A stretch of DNA of 7,982 nt from a bacterium UBA4637 (lineage in GTDB: Bacteria > Bacteroidota > Bacteroidia > Bacteroidales > Bacteroidaceae), in the NCBI GenBank assembly GCA_002405875.1, contig DHMR01000008.1, positions 1 through 7,982 of the forward strand. The letters run 5' to 3'. The notes beneath the pieces are model-generated. The model was not told where the DNA came from, did no database searches, and saw nothing but the letters and a program-made list of their open reading frames with translations. The position numbers and the translations under genes are program-made. Shown here piece after piece: positions 7,101 through 7,982 of the stretch (positions are counted from its first letter, which is position 1; each line of letters begins with the position of its first letter).

Positions 7101-7982
7101 GTTGCATCAATGGAAAGTCTGGCGCAGGAGACAATTCAGAAGAATTGCAGAAAGTTTCCATCTCAGTGAAGGATTCGGGCTATGGCATCAGCAAGTCTGC
7201 CATCCCTCATATCTTCGATCGATACTACCAGGCAAAGGGCATGCACCAAGCCTCAGGCACAGGCATAGGATTGGCACTGGTCAAGTCGCTCGCCAAGCTC
7301 CACGAGGCAGAGCTTACCGTGGAGAGCGAGGAAGGCAAGGGCACGGAGTTCTGCTTTGTGCTGGATGCCAACAACAGTTATCCGAATGCCTTGCACAAGG
7401 AGGATACACCTGCCAACGAGGAAGCCTTATTGATGGTGAAAGAAGAAAGCAACGCCACGGAAGAGGAGAAGGAGCCATCTGACGTTCGTCCGTTGATTCT
7501 CATCGTGGAGGATAACGACGACATCCGTCAATACGTGAACGAATCGCTCTGCGAGGACTATCGCATCATCGAGGCTAGGAATGGAAAGGAAGGTCGAGAC
7601 CTCGCCTTCAACCAGATACCTGACCTCGTCGTGAGCGACATCATGATGCCAGAGATGGATGGTATCGAGATGATGAAAATCTTGAAGAACGACATCCGGA
7701 CCAGTCATATCCCAATCATCCTGCTCACGGCGAAGACCACGCCTATCGACCAGGAGGTGGGCTACGACAGCGGTGCCGACTCTTATCTGATGAAGCCATT
7801 CAGCGCCAGCCTGTTGCACAGCCGCATCCGCAACATTTTGTCGGGCAGAAGAAGACTGGCCGAGTTTATCATCCAGCATAGTTTGGCAGGAGCCAATGCT
7901 TCTCTTGCCATCAACCCTGAGATGACGGAGAATACAGATGCGAATGCCCTGGGAAATGCCAATGATAACATCGACACTTCCG
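4199..7982 (+). CDS. Hybrid two-component system (HTCS) sensor kinase/response regulator, 3' end beyond window
   Basis: HTCS proteins join a periplasmic glycan sensor, a histidine kinase and an AraC-type transcription factor in one inner-membrane chain and switch on PUL genes. The frame is open for 1261 codons without a stop. Residues 1-20 are a signal peptide (cleavage likely after FA at 19-20). Residues 40 to about 655 hold 14 propeller blades, most marked by Trp in an IWxG-like motif (Trp52, 95, 138, 231, 278, 331, 375, 419, 460, 503, 547, 592), consistent with two seven-bladed propellers. A Y_Y_Y domain spans about 695-771 and one membrane helix about 776-797. The kinase has an H-box NITHELRTPL with His835, N-box Asn949/Asn953, G1 DSGYG (992-996) and G2 GTGIGLAL (1020-1027). 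The receiver (1098 to about 1215) has Glu1104/Asp1105, phospho-acceptor Asp1147, Thr1177 and Lys1199. All key residues are intact. The expected C-terminal helix-turn-helix is not in the window. GC rises sharply after about codon 660. Confidence 0.96.
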   Translation, partial: MRKVLLIPLLVFCIKAVLFAQQPYSVKNISIQEGLSNGFVDDMVIDGQGFVWTATEWGLNRIAGNTCTVFTTSNSNISNNEHVGLLYHAKTNSIWIYSKDGRVDVYDCKTQRMHPLYIDNKDKLDIVAITLAADSTLWLAKYNGGIYNYDPITKKHHYISTNKLPKFHNGIRSITDDGKGNLYIGLRMEGMITYNIHTGRSNFFCNKPNEPSSLPGNNVRCVFIDHLQNIWVGTNKGLAIYNPANGTFHIYKHQKDNPTSLAGDNIHQIIETKDHTLWVASDIGGISKLNLNKYSAPCHSLVAFEQVTKENFGLSSNNTRRIVEDNFGNMWIANYSSGVDFIPDDKSMFRTLTSLGMPILNVSAVYIDLVRSDLWIGQDNTVTLFSQTKIQHSWNFAQYISNAISSVYIFRTDQKGNVWFGTTDNGLLTLNPKTGAITRIECTKDLDVNALYIDKDDRVWAGTENGIYTIYNNVATKEEGINRIIGESAIPFSILEDDYGHIWIGTLARGIYILNKYKKLVAHLDNSIGFPSNSINQLLKDEDGGIWAATYKGLVYIPKANNPKSYEVYDERQDLKESHIQALVQDRQGNIWASMFSGIACFDRRKQKFYNYDYKSGIPVGNFTVGSAGISPEGIICFGSPNGICYFNPQLLSELTDTPTVEIIDCEQILNTTERLQRSIVPLDEDGVAHLKYDENTFKITFTSRNFAQEGNVEYSYLMKGLDDKWYETEGDNEVTFRNLNPGEYTFQVRAKLKNQEWENAKVAEMKVVVEPPLWLAWWAKLIYVLIVGGIICYCVRSYINELKLRSSLEKTKWEAQQKQELNEERLRFFTNITHELRTPLTLIMGPLEDLMANSRLPEVLGKKVKNIHDSSVRLLELINEILEFRKTETQNRRLTVAHSDIKAFVKEIGDRFKDLNRNPQVSINVHLPEQQSVDIYFDSEIISTVLNNLMSNAIKYTPKGSIDLTLSCINGKSGAGDNSEELQKVSISVKDSGYGISKSAIPHIFDRYYQAKGMHQASGTGIGLALVKSLAKLHEAELTVESEEGKGTEFCFVLDANNSYPNALHKEDTPANEEALLMVKEESNATEEEKEPSDVRPLILIVEDNDDIRQYVNESLCEDYRIIEARNGKEGRDLAFNQIPDLVVSDIMMPEMDGIEMMKILKNDIRTSHIPIILLTAKTTPIDQEVGYDSGADSYLMKPFSASLLHSRIRNILSGRRRLAEFIIQHSLAGANASLAINPEMTENTDANALGNANDNIDTS

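Noticed and set aside
7427..7879. 150-codon minus-strand reading frame opposite the receiver domain
   Set aside because: Antisense to a receiver domain with all catalytic residues in place; the antisense product has no family features. A by-product of high GC3.

Overview
The window looks like one edge of a polysaccharide utilization locus (PUL) from a Bacteroidota bacterium. A Prevotella/Segatella-like member of the Bacteroidales is the best guess, because of the SusC/SusD pair, the hybrid two-component system (HTCS), the Bacteroidales-type promoters (TTTG, 20 bases, TAnnTTTG) and the mid-range GC content. Genus is an inference from style and is not proven here.

Layout: the left half is on the minus strand. 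A SusC-type TonB-dependent outer-membrane transporter (567-3878, complete, 1103 aa) is followed after 12 bases by a SusD-type surface glycan-binding lipoprotein (1-554). The SusD gene runs off the left edge, so only its first 184 codons are present. The right half is on the plus strand. It holds a very large HTCS regulator (from 4199, running off the right edge, 1261 codons visible) with a signal peptide, 14 propeller blades, a Y_Y_Y domain, one membrane span, a histidine kinase and a receiver domain. The AraC-type DNA-binding domain expected at its C-terminus would lie just outside the window.

Between the divergent genes is a 320-base control region. Each gene has a clear Bacteroidales promoter. 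Upstream of the susC promoter there is an imperfect repeated element that is a good candidate for the HTCS binding site. In the inferred circuit, the periplasmic propellers of the HTCS sense an oligosaccharide, the kinase phosphorylates the receiver in the same chain, and the regulator activates susC-susD and probably CAZyme genes beyond the left edge. The substrate cannot be read from this window.

The most notable observations are a sharp rise in GC and GC3 inside the HTCS gene, exactly where the propeller sensor gives way to the Y_Y_Y/kinase half, and the repeated element beside the susC promoter. I see no RNA gene, CRISPR array, insertion sequence or wholly new system.
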